A stretch of 46,094 nucleotides of DNA from Deltaproteobacteria bacterium. GTDB taxonomy: Bacteria > Desulfobacterota > Binatia > UBA9968. This document shows, one piece after another, positions 32,265-43,278 of this stretch. The translations under genes and the position numbers were made by a program. The first letter of the stretch is position 1, and each line of letters starts with the position of its first letter. The notes below the pieces were generated by a model. The model saw only the letters and a program-made list of their open reading frames with translations. It was not told where the DNA came from and searched no databases. The stretch is from contig VBKE01000307.1 in the NCBI GenBank assembly GCA_005879605.1, positions 1 to 46,094 of the forward strand, read 5' to 3'.

Positions 32265-34283
32265 ATGACTCCCAAAACGAAGAGCGGATTGCGGGTGAAC
32301 AAACCCAACGAAGGTCGCTTGCGCGCCGTCATCGAGAAGGTCAAACCGGAGATCGATGGCGGTCGCTTTCCCGCCAAGAGGGTCGTCGGCGAGCGCATGA
32401 CCGTGGAAGCAGATATCTTCACCGACGGTCACGATGCTCTAGCCGCTGCGCTTTTATACCGCAGAAAGAGTGACTCCCATTGGTCGGAGACGCCTATGGA
32501 GTCGTTGGACAACGACCGCTGGCGCGCGACGTTCGAAGTCACCGAGATAGGGGCCTACCTCTACACCCTGCAGGCGTGGGTCGATCGCTTCGAATCCTGG
32601 CGCCAAGGCTTGGCGAAAAAGCTGCAAGCCGGTCAGGATGTCGCCATCGATCTCTTAATCGGGGCCGGGCTGGTCGAAGAAACGGCCAACAGAGCACCGC
32701 CGACGGATAAGAAGCGGTTGGGGAATTTTATCTCCATCCTCCGCTCGAAGCAGCCGGATGCAGGCGAGACGGCGCTCTTGCCGGAACTCGCGGCGCTCAT
32801 GGCCAAGTACTCCGACCGCCGTTGGGCAGTTACCTACGATAAGGAACTCCGCGTCAACGTCGATCGCGAGAAAGCGCGCTTCAGCACTTGGTATGAAATG
32901 TTTCCCCGTTCATGCGCGAGTGAGCCCGGCGTTCATGGAACGCTGCGAGATTGCGAGCAGCGGCTTCCCTACGTCGCCGGCATGGGGTTTGACGTGCTCT
33001 ATTTGCCGCCGATTCATCCCATTGGCCGTTCGTTTCGCAAGGGCAAGAACAACGAGCTGGGGGCCGGCCCGGACGATGTGGGCAGTCCGTGGGCCATCGG
33101 CGCCAAAGAAGGCGGTCACAAAGCGATCCACCCGCAGCTCGGAACGCTCGAAGACTTCAAGCGGCTCGTGACCAAGGCCAAAGAATCCGGCATCGAAATA
33201 GCCCTGGATATCGCGTTTCAATGCGCGCCCGATCATCCCTACGCGCGGGAACATCCGGAGTGGTTTCGCAAACGTCCCGACGGCTCGATCCAATACGCCG
33301 AAAACCCGCCGAAGAAATATCAAGACATCTACCCGCTCGACTTCGAAACCGATCACTGGAAAGAGCTCTGGGACGAATTGAAGAGCATCATCGTCTTCTG
33401 GTGCGAGCAAGGGGTGCGCATTTTTCGCGTCGACAATCCGCACACCAAAGCGTTTCCATTTTGGGAATGGGTGATTGCCGAGGTGAAGAAAGACTACCCG
33501 GAGGCGCTCTTTTTGGCGGAAGCCTTCACCCGCCCCAAGGTGATGTACCGATTGGCCAAGTTGGGATTTAGTCAGTCCTATACTTATTTTGCCTGGCGCA
33601 ACACCAAATGGGAGCTGACGCAATACTTTACGGAATTGACCCAGACGGAGATCGCCGATTTTTTTCGCGCCAGCTTATGGCCCAATACACCGGACATTTT
33701 GACCGAATATCTCCAATTCGGCGGCCGGCCGGCGTTCATGACGCGTCTCGTCTTGGCAGCGACCTTGGGGGCAAACTACGGCATCTACGGTCCCGCCTTC
33801 GAACTCTGCGAAAATGTTCCGCGCGACCCCGGCAGTGAGGAATATCTCAATTCCGAGAAGTACGAACTCAAGCACTGGGACTTGGAAAGAAAGGATAGCC
33901 TGAAGGAGTTCATCGCGCTCGTGAACCGCATCCGCCGAGAAAATCGCGCTTTGCAGAGCGACCGAAGCCTGCGCTTTCACCCCGTGGATAACCCGGAGAT
34001 CATCTGCTTCAGTAAGCAGACCGAAGACTTAAAAAACGTCATCGTCGTGGTGGTCAATTTGGATCCTCATCATACCCAGTCCGGATGGGTGGAACTAGCC
34101 ATGGAAGAACTGGGGCTCCTTCCCCAACAGCCGTTTCAGATGCATGATCTTCTGACAAACGCGCGCTATCTATGGCACGGGGCGAGAAATTACGTTCAGT
34201 TGAATCCCGATACCGTGCCCGCCCAAATCTTTCGCGTGCGCCACCGCCTCCGCCACGAGCAAGATTTCGATTATTTCTTGTAG
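32265..34283 (+). CDS. glgE: alpha-1,4-glucan:maltose-1-phosphate maltosyltransferase GlgE
   Basis: 672 residues. The N-terminal family signature is present: VIEKVKPEIDGGRFPAKRVV and VEADIFTDGHD (20-57). The GH13_3 barrel carries STWYEMFPRS, DVLYLPPIHPIG, and the catalytic nucleophile Asp390 in RIFRVDNPHTKAFPFWEW plus general acid Glu419 in LFLAEAFTRPKVM; the 'NPHTK' motif separates GlgE from ordinary amylases. It extends alpha-1,4-glucan by maltosyl units from maltose 1-phosphate, in the cytoplasm. Length agrees with characterised GlgE (about 660-700). It heads the glucan locus; the fused gene that makes its substrate starts nine bases after its stop. Confidence 0.95.
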   Translation: MTPKTKSGLRVNKPNEGRLRAVIEKVKPEIDGGRFPAKRVVGERMTVEADIFTDGHDALAAALLYRRKSDSHWSETPMESLDNDRWRATFEVTEIGAYLYTLQAWVDRFESWRQGLAKKLQAGQDVAIDLLIGAGLVEETANRAPPTDKKRLGNFISILRSKQPDAGETALLPELAALMAKYSDRRWAVTYDKELRVNVDREKARFSTWYEMFPRSCASEPGVHGTLRDCEQRLPYVAGMGFDVLYLPPIHPIGRSFRKGKNNELGAGPDDVGSPWAIGAKEGGHKAIHPQLGTLEDFKRLVTKAKESGIEIALDIAFQCAPDHPYAREHPEWFRKRPDGSIQYAENPPKKYQDIYPLDFETDHWKELWDELKSIIVFWCEQGVRIFRVDNPHTKAFPFWEWVIAEVKKDYPEALFLAEAFTRPKVMYRLAKLGFSQSYTYFAWRNTKWELTQYFTELTQTEIADFFRASLWPNTPDILTEYLQFGGRPAFMTRLVLAATLGANYGIYGPAFELCENVPRDPGSEEYLNSEKYELKHWDLERKDSLKEFIALVNRIRRENRALQSDRSLRFHPVDNPEIICFSKQTEDLKNVIVVVVNLDPHHTQSGWVELAMEELGLLPQQPFQMHDLLTNARYLWHGARNYVQLNPDTVPAQIFRVRHRLRHEQDFDYFL

Positions 34284-34292
34284 CCGCATCGC

Positions 34293-37200
34293 ATGAACAC
34301 GCGCCAAAGAGCAAAGATCAGCGAGTCAGTCCCGTTGGACGATAACCCGCAATGGTACAAAGACGCGGTAATCTACGAAATCCACGTGCGGGCCTACTGC
34401 GACGGCAACGGTGACGGCATCGGCGATTTTCCGGGGCTGACGGAAAAACTCGAGTTCCTTCAGGACCTAGGCGTCACAGTGCTCTGGCTGCTGCCCTTTT
34501 ATCCGTCACCGTTAAAAGACGACGGCTACGACATCGCCGATTACACCAACATTCATCCCGACTACGGGACCTTGCAGGACTTTAGGCTTTTCTTGCGTGA
34601 GGCCCACCGGTACGGCATTCGGGTCATCACCGAGCTGGTCATTAACCATACCTCCGACCAACACCCGTGGTTTCAGCGGGCGCGTGAGGCCCCGCCCGGC
34701 AGCGGCGCGCGGAACTTTTACGTCTGGAGCGACACCCAAGATAAATACCAAGAAGCGCGAATCATCTTCAAAGATTTCGAGCTCTCGAACTGGTCATTGG
34801 ACCCGGTGGCAAAAGCCTACTACTGGCATCGCTTTTACTCTCACCAGCCTGACTTGAACTTCGATAACCCGGAAGTTCACAAGGCGCTCTTCGACGCGGT
34901 CGATTTCTGGCTGGGGATGGGAGTGGACGGCTTGCGCTTGGATGCGGTGCCCTATCTTTATGAGCGCGAAGGAACCAATTGCGAAAATCTTGCGGAGACT
35001 CACGCTTTCTTGAAAGCGCTCCGGCAGCACATCGATAAGAAATATCGCAACCGAATGCTCTTGGCCGAAGCGAACCAGTGGCCGGAAGACGCCGTCCCTT
35101 ATTTTGGTTCCGGCGACGAATGCCATATGGCCTTTCATTTCCCGGTCATGCCGCGTCTTTTTATGGCCGTCCACATGGAGGACCGCTTCCCCATCATCGA
35201 TATTCTCGATCAGACGCCGGCTATTCCGGAAAACTGCCAGTGGGCCCTGTTCCTGCGCAACCACGACGAGCTGACGTTGGAAATGGTGACCGATGAAGAT
35301 CGCGACTACATGTACAAAGTATATGCCAACGACCCACGCGCCCGGCTTAATTTGGGCATACGCCGGCGCCTGGCCCCTCTGCTGGACGATAATCGCCGAA
35401 AAATGGAACTGCTCAACAGCCTCCTCTTTTCTCTGCCGGGAACCCCGGTGATCTACTACGGCGATGAGATCGGCATGGGCGACAATATTTATCTCGGCGA
35501 CCGCAACGGCGTGCGCACGCCGATGCAGTGGAGCGCGGACCGCAACGCCGGTTTTTCCCGCGCCAACCCGCAGCGGCTTTATCTCCCGGTGATCATCGAC
35601 CCGGAATACCACTATGAAACGGTCAACGTCGAAGCGCACCAGCAGAACCCGAGCTCGTTTCTCTGGTGGATGAAACGGCTCGTTCTGCTTCGAAAAAATT
35701 ACCAGGCGTTCGGACGGGGCACGATCGAATTTTTCTACCCGGATAATCACAAGGTGCTGGTCTTCACCCGCCGCTTTCAAGACGAGATCGTCCTGGTAGT
35801 CGCCAACCTTTCCCGGTTCGTGAACTACGTCGAGCTCGATCTCTCAGCCTACAAAGGAATGGTTCCCGTGGAGCTGTTCGGCCATACGCGCTTTCCTTCG
35901 ATCGGCGAGCTTCCCTATTTTCTTACCCTGGGACCGCACGCCTTCTACTGGTTCAAGCTGGAGCAACCGCGCAGCTCGGAAGTCCGCGTAACCCCGGAAA
36001 CCATCGAGCCACCCAAGCTCGACAGTGCCGGTGCCTGGGAGAACATCCTTCAAGGTCGGGCGCGGACGGCGCTCGAGCGAAGCCTGCCGGCGTATCTCCT
36101 CGCCTGCCGCTGGTTTGGCGGCAAGGCACAGCCGATCCGTTCGGTGAAAAACGTCGACGTCATTCCGTTCATTGGGGACTCGATTACCGCCTACTTGACC
36201 ACTTGGGAGGTTCAATATTTCGGCGCCGCTTCGGAAACCTATCTGCTGCCGTTGGCCTTTGCCGTGGGCGATCGTGCCTTCGAGTTGCGCCAGGCGAATC
36301 CCCGTGCGGTGATTGCGCTACTCAAGGTCAAAGAAACGAATCAAGAAACGGAAGGCGTTCTCTACGATGCCCTCTACGATGGGCGATTCTCCAAGTTGCT
36401 TTTGGATGCCATTGCGCGCGGGCGGCGGTTTAAAGGCGAGGGTGCCGAATTGCACGCGCAGCAATCCAAGGTGTTTCGCAAACTGCGCGGCGGTCCGGAG
36501 GCTTCGCTGGAGCCGTCCCTGCTCAAGGGCGAACAGAGCAACACGTCGATCATCTATGGCGACCGGTTGATATTGAAAATTTACCGCCGGATCACCGAAG
36601 GACTCAATCCCGATGTGGAAATCGGCCGCTTTATCACGGAAAAGACTTCGTTCGCGCATGTACCCGCTCTCGCGGGTTTCTTCGAAATCCGCAAAAGACG
36701 CGGCGAGCCAACCACGGTGGGCATTCTACAGGAGCTGGTTTCTAATGAGGGCGATGCTTGGCGCTACACTCTCGACAGTCTCGGCCGCTATTTCGAAGAG
36801 ATCCTGGGCCGCCATCCCGACCCGCAGGAGGCAGCGCCGCGGCGAGAATCGCTGATCCAGCTCGCACAACAGGAGGGGGTGCCGTCCCTCGCTCAGGAGG
36901 TCATGGGCGCCTATCTGTCGTCGGCCCGCCTTTTGGGCCAACGAACCGGTGAGTTCCACAGGGCGCTCGCCTCGGATGCCAAGGATCCGGCCTTTGCGCC
37001 GGAACCTTACACCGCGCTCTATCGCCGCTCCCACTACCAGAGCATGCGCACTCTGGCGGACCAGGCTCTCGCTCTGCTGGAGCAACAGCTCCCCAAATTA
37101 CCTGATGAGGTCCGGCCCGACGCGGCCAGGCTGCTGAAAATGGAAGGAACCATTTTTGATGGTCTCCGGCCGATTTTAGAAAAGAAAATCACCGGGATGC

Positions 37201-37664
37201 GCATCCGCTGCCACGGCGATTATCATCTCGGCCAAGTACTATTCACGGGAAAAGATTTCGTCATCACCGATTTCGAAGGCGAGCCCGCTCGCCCGATCAG
37301 CGAGCGCCGCATTAAGCGCTCGCCGCTGCGGGATGTCGCAGGCATGCTGCGCTCGTTTAACTACGCGGCGCTCACGAAACTGAAGAGCAATAGCCTACGG
37401 CCCGAAGATGCCGTTCAACTAAAGCCCTGGGCACATTATTGGTCGCTCTGGGTATCGGTGACCTATTTGAAGGGCTTTCTTGAAGCCACGGCTGAAGCGG
37501 TCTTCATGCCTAAATCGAGTGAAGAAATCGCTCTCTTGTTAAACATTTACCTGCTGGAAAAGGCCGTTTACGAGTTGCGCTACGAATTGAACAACCGTCC
37601 CGCTTGGATCGACGTTCCGCTAGCGGGCATTCTAGAAATTTTGCACCCGGCTGATTCACACTGA
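34293..37664 (+). CDS. treS: trehalose synthase-maltokinase fusion (TreS-Mak/Pep2)
   Basis: 1123 residues. The N-terminal GH13_16 domain (about 15-560) has [31 protein letters not shown], nucleophile Asp217 in [16 protein letters not shown], Glu259 in [11 protein letters not shown] and [18 protein letters not shown], the trehalose synthase set. The C-terminal maltokinase domain (about 595-1123) has [13 protein letters not shown], a phosphate-binding [19 protein letters not shown], catalytic [12 protein letters not shown] (near 970) and metal site [11 protein letters not shown]. Together these convert trehalose to maltose and phosphorylate it to maltose 1-phosphate, the donor for GlgE. Fusion of the two is common. 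The gene lies between glgE and malQ with gaps of nine and two bases. Confidence 0.95.
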   Translation: MNTRQRAKISESVPLDDNPQWYKDAVIYEIHVRAYCDGNGDGIGDFPGLTEKLEFLQDLGVTVLWLLPFYPSPLKDDGYDIADYTNIHPDYGTLQDFRLFLREAHRYGIRVITELVINHTSDQHPWFQRAREAPPGSGARNFYVWSDTQDKYQEARIIFKDFELSNWSLDPVAKAYYWHRFYSHQPDLNFDNPEVHKALFDAVDFWLGMGVDGLRLDAVPYLYEREGTNCENLAETHAFLKALRQHIDKKYRNRMLLAEANQWPEDAVPYFGSGDECHMAFHFPVMPRLFMAVHMEDRFPIIDILDQTPAIPENCQWALFLRNHDELTLEMVTDEDRDYMYKVYANDPRARLNLGIRRRLAPLLDDNRRKMELLNSLLFSLPGTPVIYYGDEIGMGDNIYLGDRNGVRTPMQWSADRNAGFSRANPQRLYLPVIIDPEYHYETVNVEAHQQNPSSFLWWMKRLVLLRKNYQAFGRGTIEFFYPDNHKVLVFTRRFQDEIVLVVANLSRFVNYVELDLSAYKGMVPVELFGHTRFPSIGELPYFLTLGPHAFYWFKLEQPRSSEVRVTPETIEPPKLDSAGAWENILQGRARTALERSLPAYLLACRWFGGKAQPIRSVKNVDVIPFIGDSITAYLTTWEVQYFGAASETYLLPLAFAVGDRAFELRQANPRAVIALLKVKETNQETEGVLYDALYDGRFSKLLLDAIARGRRFKGEGAELHAQQSKVFRKLRGGPEASLEPSLLKGEQSNTSIIYGDRLILKIYRRITEGLNPDVEIGRFITEKTSFAHVPALAGFFEIRKRRGEPTTVGILQELVSNEGDAWRYTLDSLGRYFEEILGRHPDPQEAAPRRESLIQLAQQEGVPSLAQEVMGAYLSSARLLGQRTGEFHRALASDAKDPAFAPEPYTALYRRSHYQSMRTLADQALALLEQQLPKLPDEVRPDAARLLKMEGTIFDGLRPILEKKITGMRIRCHGDYHLGQVLFTGKDFVITDFEGEPARPISERRIKRSPLRDVAGMLRSFNYAALTKLKSNSLRPEDAVQLKPWAHYWSLWVSVTYLKGFLEATAEAVFMPKSSEEIALLLNIYLLEKAVYELRYELNNRPAWIDVPLAGILEILHPADSH

Positions 37665-37666
37665 CA

Positions 37667-39781
37667 ATGAAGACGCAAAACCATCTGCTGCACGACCTGG
37701 CGCGCCTTTTCAAGGTCCAAACCATTCATTACGACGCGTTCGGCCGCCTGGTGAAACCGCCCGCCGAGGCGATCTTGCGCGTGCTGCGCATGCTCGGCGC
37801 GCCGCTGGAGCGGAGGCAGGATCTTCCCGACGCCCTGCGTCAGCGGCGGCAGTTCTTGTGGCAACGCGCCATTAATCCGGTCGTGATTGCCTGGGACGGC
37901 GGACCGTTGCGGTTGAAGCTGCGCCTGCCGAGCCCACTGGCCGAGGCGGCGCCGCGTTATCGAGTCGCGCTGGAAGATGGCGAGTGTCTTGAAGGTAGGT
38001 GCGACGACGATGCTGAGGCTAAGCCCGTGGAGCGAACCGTCGAAGGGATGCGGTACGTGACTCGGCAAATCATCATTCCCGAGCAGCTGCCCCTCGGTTA
38101 TCACAAGCTGCATATACGAGTGGGCGAGCTCGACTTGGAGGCCTATCTGTTTTCAGCTTTGCCGCAGACTTACACGGCAGCGAACCCGAACAACAGACAA
38201 TGGGGTCTCTTCTGCCCTTTATACGCTCTCACGTCTGAACGGAGCTGGGGCGCCGGCGATTTTTCTGATCTCGAAGGATTGGTGGATTTTACCGGCGAAA
38301 TGGGCGGCGATATCCTGGGCACCTTGCCGCTGCTCTCCGCCTTTCTCGATGAGCCGTTCAACCCGAGTCCCTACGCGCCGGTGAGCCGTCTTTTTTGGAA
38401 CGAATTCTATCTCGACGTCACCCGTATCCCGGAACTGCAACGCTGCCCGCCAGCGGGAGCCATGATCCAATCGTCCGGCTTTCGCACCGAATTGGCGAGC
38501 CTGTGTACGGCGCCATTAGTTGACTACCGACGAGCCATGGCGCTCAAGCGCACCATCCTTGAAGAATTGCTCCGCTATCTGATGAGGCGACCCTCAAAGC
38601 GCAGAAAGAGTTTTGAGAACTTCATCGCCGCCCATCCGATCGCCCAGGATTACGCTGCCTTTCGCGCCAAAGTCGAGCGCGAGCGCAGGCCCTGGGAGCA
38701 TTGGCCGGCAGCCAGTCGCGATGGTGCCCTGAAAGCCGGCGACTATGACCAGAGCGTCAAGCAGTATCATCTCTTCATTCAATGGCAAGCTCACGAACAG
38801 ATGCGCGCGCTGGGAGAAAAAGCCAAGGCAGGCGGGCCGGCGCTCTATCTCGACTTTCCGCTCGGCGTTAATCGCGACGGTTATGACGTGTGGCGCGAAC
38901 GCGAGGTCTTTGCCCTGGATGCCAGCGGCGGCGCGCCGCCGGACGCTTTTTTCACCAAAGGTCAGAACTGGGGATTTCCACCGCTTCACCCCGATGGCCT
39001 GCAACGCCAGGGTTACCGCTATTATATTCATTGCCTACGGAATCATCTGCGCTACGCCGGGATGCTGCGCATTGATCATGTCATGGGGCTACACCGCTTT
39101 TATTGGATTCCTCACGGCTTCGAAGCCGCCGACGGAGTCTACGTCCGTTATCCCGCGGCGGAGTTCTACGCGATTCTAAGCTTGGAATCGCACAGGCACC
39201 AGGCGCAAATCGTCGGTGAGAACCTGGGCACGGTACCGCCTTATGTGAATAGCGCCCTGGCAAAGCACAAAGTCCACGGCATGGAGGTTAGCCAATTCTG
39301 CGTCACCGCCGACCCGGCAAATGCCTTGCAGGAGGTCCCTCACGGGACCGTCGCCAGTCTCAACACCCACGACACGGCCACCTTCACCGGCTTTTGGCAG
39401 GAAGGCGATATCGACGAACGACTAGCGCTTGGGCTTATATCCGAAGCGGAAGTGGCAAGCCACCGGGACGAGCGCGCGCGGCAACGCGAAGCGCTCATCG
39501 CCTATCTAAAATCGCGCGGCTGGTTAAACGATGAAACAACGGATTGTGCTGCGGTTCTGCGCGCATGGCTCTTCCAGCTCGCCAGCAGCGACGCTCATCT
39601 ACTGTTAGTAAACCTGGAGGATCTCTGGCTCGAGCCTTTGCCCCAGAATGTCCCCGGCACCTGGCAGGAACGGCCCAATTGGCAGCGCAAGGCACGTTTT
39701 TCGCTCGAAGAAATACGCCAGATGCACTCGGTCACCGAGACTTTGAAAACGATCGACGAAATTCGCACACAGGGGAGGTGA
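37667..39781 (+). CDS. malQ: 4-alpha-glucanotransferase MalQ (GH77)
   Basis: 704 residues, two bases after the treS-mak stop. It has the bacterial MalQ layout with an N-terminal extension (about 1-155), then the GH77 barrel starting [39 protein letters not shown], nucleophile in [16 protein letters not shown] (Asp near 468), acid in [13 protein letters not shown] (Glu near 517), and [12 protein letters not shown] (Asp near 567). It moves alpha-1,4-glucan segments between chains, releasing glucose, and so recycles short maltodextrins. The tight spacing with both neighbours indicates one transcript with glgE, treS-mak and glgB. Confidence 0.95.
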   Translation: MKTQNHLLHDLARLFKVQTIHYDAFGRLVKPPAEAILRVLRMLGAPLERRQDLPDALRQRRQFLWQRAINPVVIAWDGGPLRLKLRLPSPLAEAAPRYRVALEDGECLEGRCDDDAEAKPVERTVEGMRYVTRQIIIPEQLPLGYHKLHIRVGELDLEAYLFSALPQTYTAANPNNRQWGLFCPLYALTSERSWGAGDFSDLEGLVDFTGEMGGDILGTLPLLSAFLDEPFNPSPYAPVSRLFWNEFYLDVTRIPELQRCPPAGAMIQSSGFRTELASLCTAPLVDYRRAMALKRTILEELLRYLMRRPSKRRKSFENFIAAHPIAQDYAAFRAKVERERRPWEHWPAASRDGALKAGDYDQSVKQYHLFIQWQAHEQMRALGEKAKAGGPALYLDFPLGVNRDGYDVWREREVFALDASGGAPPDAFFTKGQNWGFPPLHPDGLQRQGYRYYIHCLRNHLRYAGMLRIDHVMGLHRFYWIPHGFEAADGVYVRYPAAEFYAILSLESHRHQAQIVGENLGTVPPYVNSALAKHKVHGMEVSQFCVTADPANALQEVPHGTVASLNTHDTATFTGFWQEGDIDERLALGLISEAEVASHRDERARQREALIAYLKSRGWLNDETTDCAAVLRAWLFQLASSDAHLLLVNLEDLWLEPLPQNVPGTWQERPNWQRKARFSLEEIRQMHSVTETLKTIDEIRTQGR

Positions 39782-39791
39782 GAAAAACCTC

Positions 39792-41702
39792 ATGGTTACC
39801 CATGAAGCAATGAGTCTGCTCACGGACCACGACCTATACCTCTTTAACGAGGGCAGCCATTTTCGGCTCTACGACAAACTCGGCGCGCGCGTCGTCACAC
39901 ACGCCGGCACGAGCGGCACCTATTTCGCCGTTTGGGCGCCGAACGCCGAACAGGTCTCCGTTATCGGCGATTTCAATGGCTGGGATAAGCGCCGCCACCG
40001 GCTGTCTCCTAAAGGGCAGTCGGGCATCTGGGAGGGATTTTTTCCAGGTGTCGGCAAGGGAACGCTCTTTAAATACCATATCGTCTCTCGGTTGAATGGT
40101 TACCGAGTGGACAAAGCCGATCCGTTTTCCATTTTCAATGAAACTCCGCCCAAGACCGCTTCCATCGTTTGGGATCTCGATTATCACTGGGGCGACCATG
40201 AATGGATGGCATCGCGCCGGCAGCACAACGCGCTCGACAAGCCCATGGCGACTTATGAAATGCACGTGGGCTCATGGCGGCGCGTGCTCGCGGAAGGCAA
40301 CCGCTCTCTGTCGTATCGCGAGCTGGCGACGCAACTAGCGGATTACCTGCAACAGATGGGATATACTCATGTGGAGTTTCTGCCGGTCATGGATCATCCG
40401 TTCTTCGGCTCCTGGGGCTATCAGATCACCGGTTACTTCGCTCCCTCCGGCAACTATGGGACGCCTCAGGATTTCATGCACCTCATTGATAGTTTGCACC
40501 AGCGCGGCATCGGCGTGATTCTCGACTGGGTGCCGTCACACTTTCCAACCGATGAGCACGGCTTGGCTTTTTTCGATGGAAGCCATCTCTATGAACACGC
40601 CGACGCCCGCCAGGGCTATCATCCCGAGTGGAAGAGCTACATTTTTAATTACGGTCGCACCGAGGTACAGAGCTTTCTTATCAGCAACGCGATCTTTTGG
40701 CTTGATCGTTATCATGCCGACGGCCTGCGGGTTGACGCCGTCGCGTCGATGCTCTACCTCGACTACGCGCGCAAAGAAGGAGAATGGATTCCCAATCGGT
40801 ATGGCGGGCGTGAAAATATTGAAGCGATCAATTTCCTTAGGCGGATGAACGAAGAGGTCTACAAGTACCGGCCCGATGTGCAGACGATAGCCGAGGAGTC
40901 CACCTCCTGGCCGATGGTCTCGCGGCCCAACTACGTTGGCGGTCTGGGCTTTGGTCTAAAGTGGGATATGGGCTGGATGCACGATACGCTCGAATACATG
41001 AGCAAGGACCCGCTTTTCCGGCGCTATCATCACAACAAGTTGACCTTTCGGATGATCTACGCGTTTCATGAAAACTTCGTCCTGCCGCTCTCCCATGACG
41101 AGGTCGTCTACGGCAAAAGTTCACTGATAGGGAAAATGCCCGGCGACGAGTGGCAGAAGTTTGCCAACCTGCGGGCGCTATTCGGCTACATGTACGCGCA
41201 GCCGGCAAAGAAGCTGCTCTTCATGGGCGGCGAATTCGGCCAGTGGCGGGAGTGGGTGCACGATAGCAGCTTGGACTGGGATCTGTTGGATTATCCCCTG
41301 CATGCCGGACTGCAAAGATGGGTAGAGGATCTCAACCGGCTTTATCGAAGCGAGCCCGCGCTACACGAGCTGGATTGCGATCCGGCAGGCTTCGAGTGGA
41401 TCGACTGCAATGACGCCGATAGCAGCGTACTGAGTTTGATCCGCAAGGCGAAATCCAGCTCGGCCATCATGTTGGTGCTGTGCAACTTTACACCGGTACC
41501 GCGCTACAGCTACCGAGTGGGGACGCCGCGGGGCGGCCAGTGGCAAGAGATTTTGAACAGCGACGCGGCTCGGTACGGCGGCAGCAACATGGGTAACCTC
41601 GGCGGAGCGGAAACCGCACCCATCGGGCTGCATGGCCGGCCTTATTCCCTGACGCTCACGCTTCCTCCATTGTCAGTGTCTTTTTTCAAGAACCAAGCGT
41701 GA
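39792..41702 (+). CDS. glgB: 1,4-alpha-glucan branching enzyme GlgB
   Basis: 636 residues; ATG with AGGGGAGGTGAG upstream. A CBM48 domain ([21 protein letters not shown]) precedes the GH13_9 barrel: [29 protein letters not shown], nucleophile in [15 protein letters not shown] (Asp near 313), acid in TIAEESTSW (Glu near 367), and [20 protein letters not shown] (Asp near 435). It makes alpha-1,6 branches in the glucan. The N-terminus is short, without the extra N1 domain of E. coli GlgB. The gene ends the first gene run of the locus; a 143-base gap with a large hairpin separates it from glgA. Confidence 0.95.
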   Translation: MVTHEAMSLLTDHDLYLFNEGSHFRLYDKLGARVVTHAGTSGTYFAVWAPNAEQVSVIGDFNGWDKRRHRLSPKGQSGIWEGFFPGVGKGTLFKYHIVSRLNGYRVDKADPFSIFNETPPKTASIVWDLDYHWGDHEWMASRRQHNALDKPMATYEMHVGSWRRVLAEGNRSLSYRELATQLADYLQQMGYTHVEFLPVMDHPFFGSWGYQITGYFAPSGNYGTPQDFMHLIDSLHQRGIGVILDWVPSHFPTDEHGLAFFDGSHLYEHADARQGYHPEWKSYIFNYGRTEVQSFLISNAIFWLDRYHADGLRVDAVASMLYLDYARKEGEWIPNRYGGRENIEAINFLRRMNEEVYKYRPDVQTIAEESTSWPMVSRPNYVGGLGFGLKWDMGWMHDTLEYMSKDPLFRRYHHNKLTFRMIYAFHENFVLPLSHDEVVYGKSSLIGKMPGDEWQKFANLRALFGYMYAQPAKKLLFMGGEFGQWREWVHDSSLDWDLLDYPLHAGLQRWVEDLNRLYRSEPALHELDCDPAGFEWIDCNDADSSVLSLIRKAKSSSAIMLVLCNFTPVPRYSYRVGTPRGGQWQEILNSDAARYGGSNMGNLGGAETAPIGLHGRPYSLTLTLPPLSVSFFKNQA

Positions 41703-41706
41703 GCAC

Positions 41707-41725
41707 AGGAGGCAATAAGATTGCG
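41707..41725 (+). other. ribosome-binding-site-like sequence without a gene after glgB
   Basis: AGGAGGCAATAAGATTGCG, right after the glgB stop, is nearly the same as the region before and at the treZ start (AGGAGGCAATGACGATTGCG, 44586-44605). No open frame follows here, because stop codons occur at once. It may be the relic of a lost gene start or chance. Confidence 0.3.
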
Positions 41726-41726
41726 G

Positions 41727-41816
41727 ATTGGAGTATTGGAGTGATGGAGTGGTGGTCAAATAAGAGATGCGATGCTCTTGGGATCCAGTACTCCAACACT
41801 CCATTAGTCCATTGCA
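41727..41816. repeat. octamer-armed inverted repeat, family C, copy 4
   Basis: The left arm ATTGGAGTATTGGAGTGATG plus GAGTGG (41727-41753) pairs imperfectly with the right arm CCAGTACTCCAACACTCCAT plus TAGTCCATTG (41785-41814). The central loop contains a second short hairpin (AAGAG...CTCTT, 41763-41780). It is the largest copy of the family in the window and occupies most of the glgB-glgA gap. Confidence 0.85.
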
Positions 41817-41845
41817 TTTCTTGATCGCGAAAGAACAACCCGCTT

Positions 41846-43256
41846 ATGAGGATCGCGATGATATCCCCGGAGATCACGCCTTTTGCCAAGACCGGCGGTC
41901 TGGCCGATGTCGCGGGGACGCTTTCGCTGGCGTTGGAGCGCCGTGGACATGAGCTCTGTTTGATCATGCCGGCTTATCTCTGTGCGCTCCAGGGAGGCTT
42001 CAAGTTAGAAGAGACGGCGATAAAGCTCACCGTGCCGCTTTCCGATCGACCGGCAGAGGGTTCGGTTCTTAGAACAACCATTGGAAAAAATATCTCAGTT
42101 TATTTCGTGCGCGATCACGGTCACGGCTACTTCGACCGGGACGCTCTTTATGGCACGTCTCACGGCGATTATCCGGACAATGCGGAACGCTACGTCTTTT
42201 TCAGTCGCGCTGCTCTGGAAGTCTTGCGCCAGCAGCCGGTGGATATCATACATTGTCACGATTGGCACTCGGGGTTATCCATCGTTTTCTTAAAAACGCA
42301 GGGGGATCGGTATCCTGAATTGATCTCGGCGAAAACCGTCTTCACCGTCCATAACCTCGGCTTCCAGGGAATATTTGGGGAACCGGCCTGGTCCCTGTTA
42401 AATTTGGACAAAAGCTATTTCACCCCGCAGTATCTGGAGTTTTACGGCAACATCAATTTTCTTAAAGGCGGCCTGGTCTTTGCCGATAAGATTACCACCG
42501 TGAGCCCCAGTTACGCCCAAGAGATCATGGCTATGGAGCAGGGCTTTGGCCTGGAAGGGGTGCTTCGAGAGCGCGCCCGGGATGTGCTCGGGATCCTGAA
42601 CGGCGTGGATTACCACCAGTGGAGCCCTGAAACCGACCCCTTCATCGCCAAGCAATATGGCGAAAATAATCTCACGGGCAAGCGCATCTGCAAAAAGAGT
42701 TTGCAGCGCAGCTTGGGTCTGCCGGGGAAATCCGACGCGCTGTTGGGTATGATCTGCCGGCTTACGTCGCAAAGAACTGATGGAGCGGAATCTCCAAATG
42801 GTTCTTTTGGGCACCGGCGAATCGCGCTACGAGCAGTTTTTCACGAGCGCCGCCAGGCGATTTCCCGAGAAATTCGCGGCGCGCATCGGGTTCGACGAAG
42901 CCTTGGCGCATCAGATCGAAGCGGGCGCCGATATTTTTTTGATGCCGTCGCTTTACGAACCTTGCGGTCTTAACCAGATGTTTAGCTTAAAATATGGTAC
43001 AATTCCGCTCGTGCGCGCGGTGGGCGGCTTGAAGGACACGGTGGACGATTATGACCCGGAAAAAAGGACCGGCACGGGATTCGTGTTTGTTCCTTACGAG
43101 CCGCAGGCGCTGTTGGAAGCCATCGAGCGGGCCGTGCAAGTCTTTAAAGACAAGCGGGCTTGGACCGCGATTCGCCGCCAAGCAATGAGCATGGATTTCT
43201 CATGGGATCGCTCGGCTAAGCTCTATAGCGCCCTGTACCAAGAGCTGTCGCCTTGA
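41846..43256 (+). pseudogene. glgA: glycogen synthase GlgA (GT5), frame broken by a short internal deletion
   Basis: The first frame begins at 41846 with MRIAMISPEITPFAKTGGLADV (the KTGGL motif binds ADP-glucose), then HCHDWHSGLS, TVHNLGFQGIFG, TTVSPSYAQEI and GILNGVDYHQWSP, as far as GMICRLTSQ (about 42772). The second frame takes over with KELMERNLQMVLLGTGES (from about 42771) and continues through FLMPSLYEPCGLNQMFSLKYGT to the stop at 43256. In GlgA proteins the segment reads 'SRLTSQKG-DL...LL', so roughly 10-12 codons plus a frame offset are missing. Without the break it would be a normal ADP-glucose-dependent synthase of about 480 residues. Both halves are highly conserved, so a recent mutation or an assembly error is likely. 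Confidence 0.85.
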
Positions 43257-43278
43257 AGAGGTCTCCGCAAGAGATTCG

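Noticed and set aside
34794..35780. 328-codon minus-strand frame opposite treS
   Set aside because: Shadow of a strongly supported GH13 gene; no start signal or motif.
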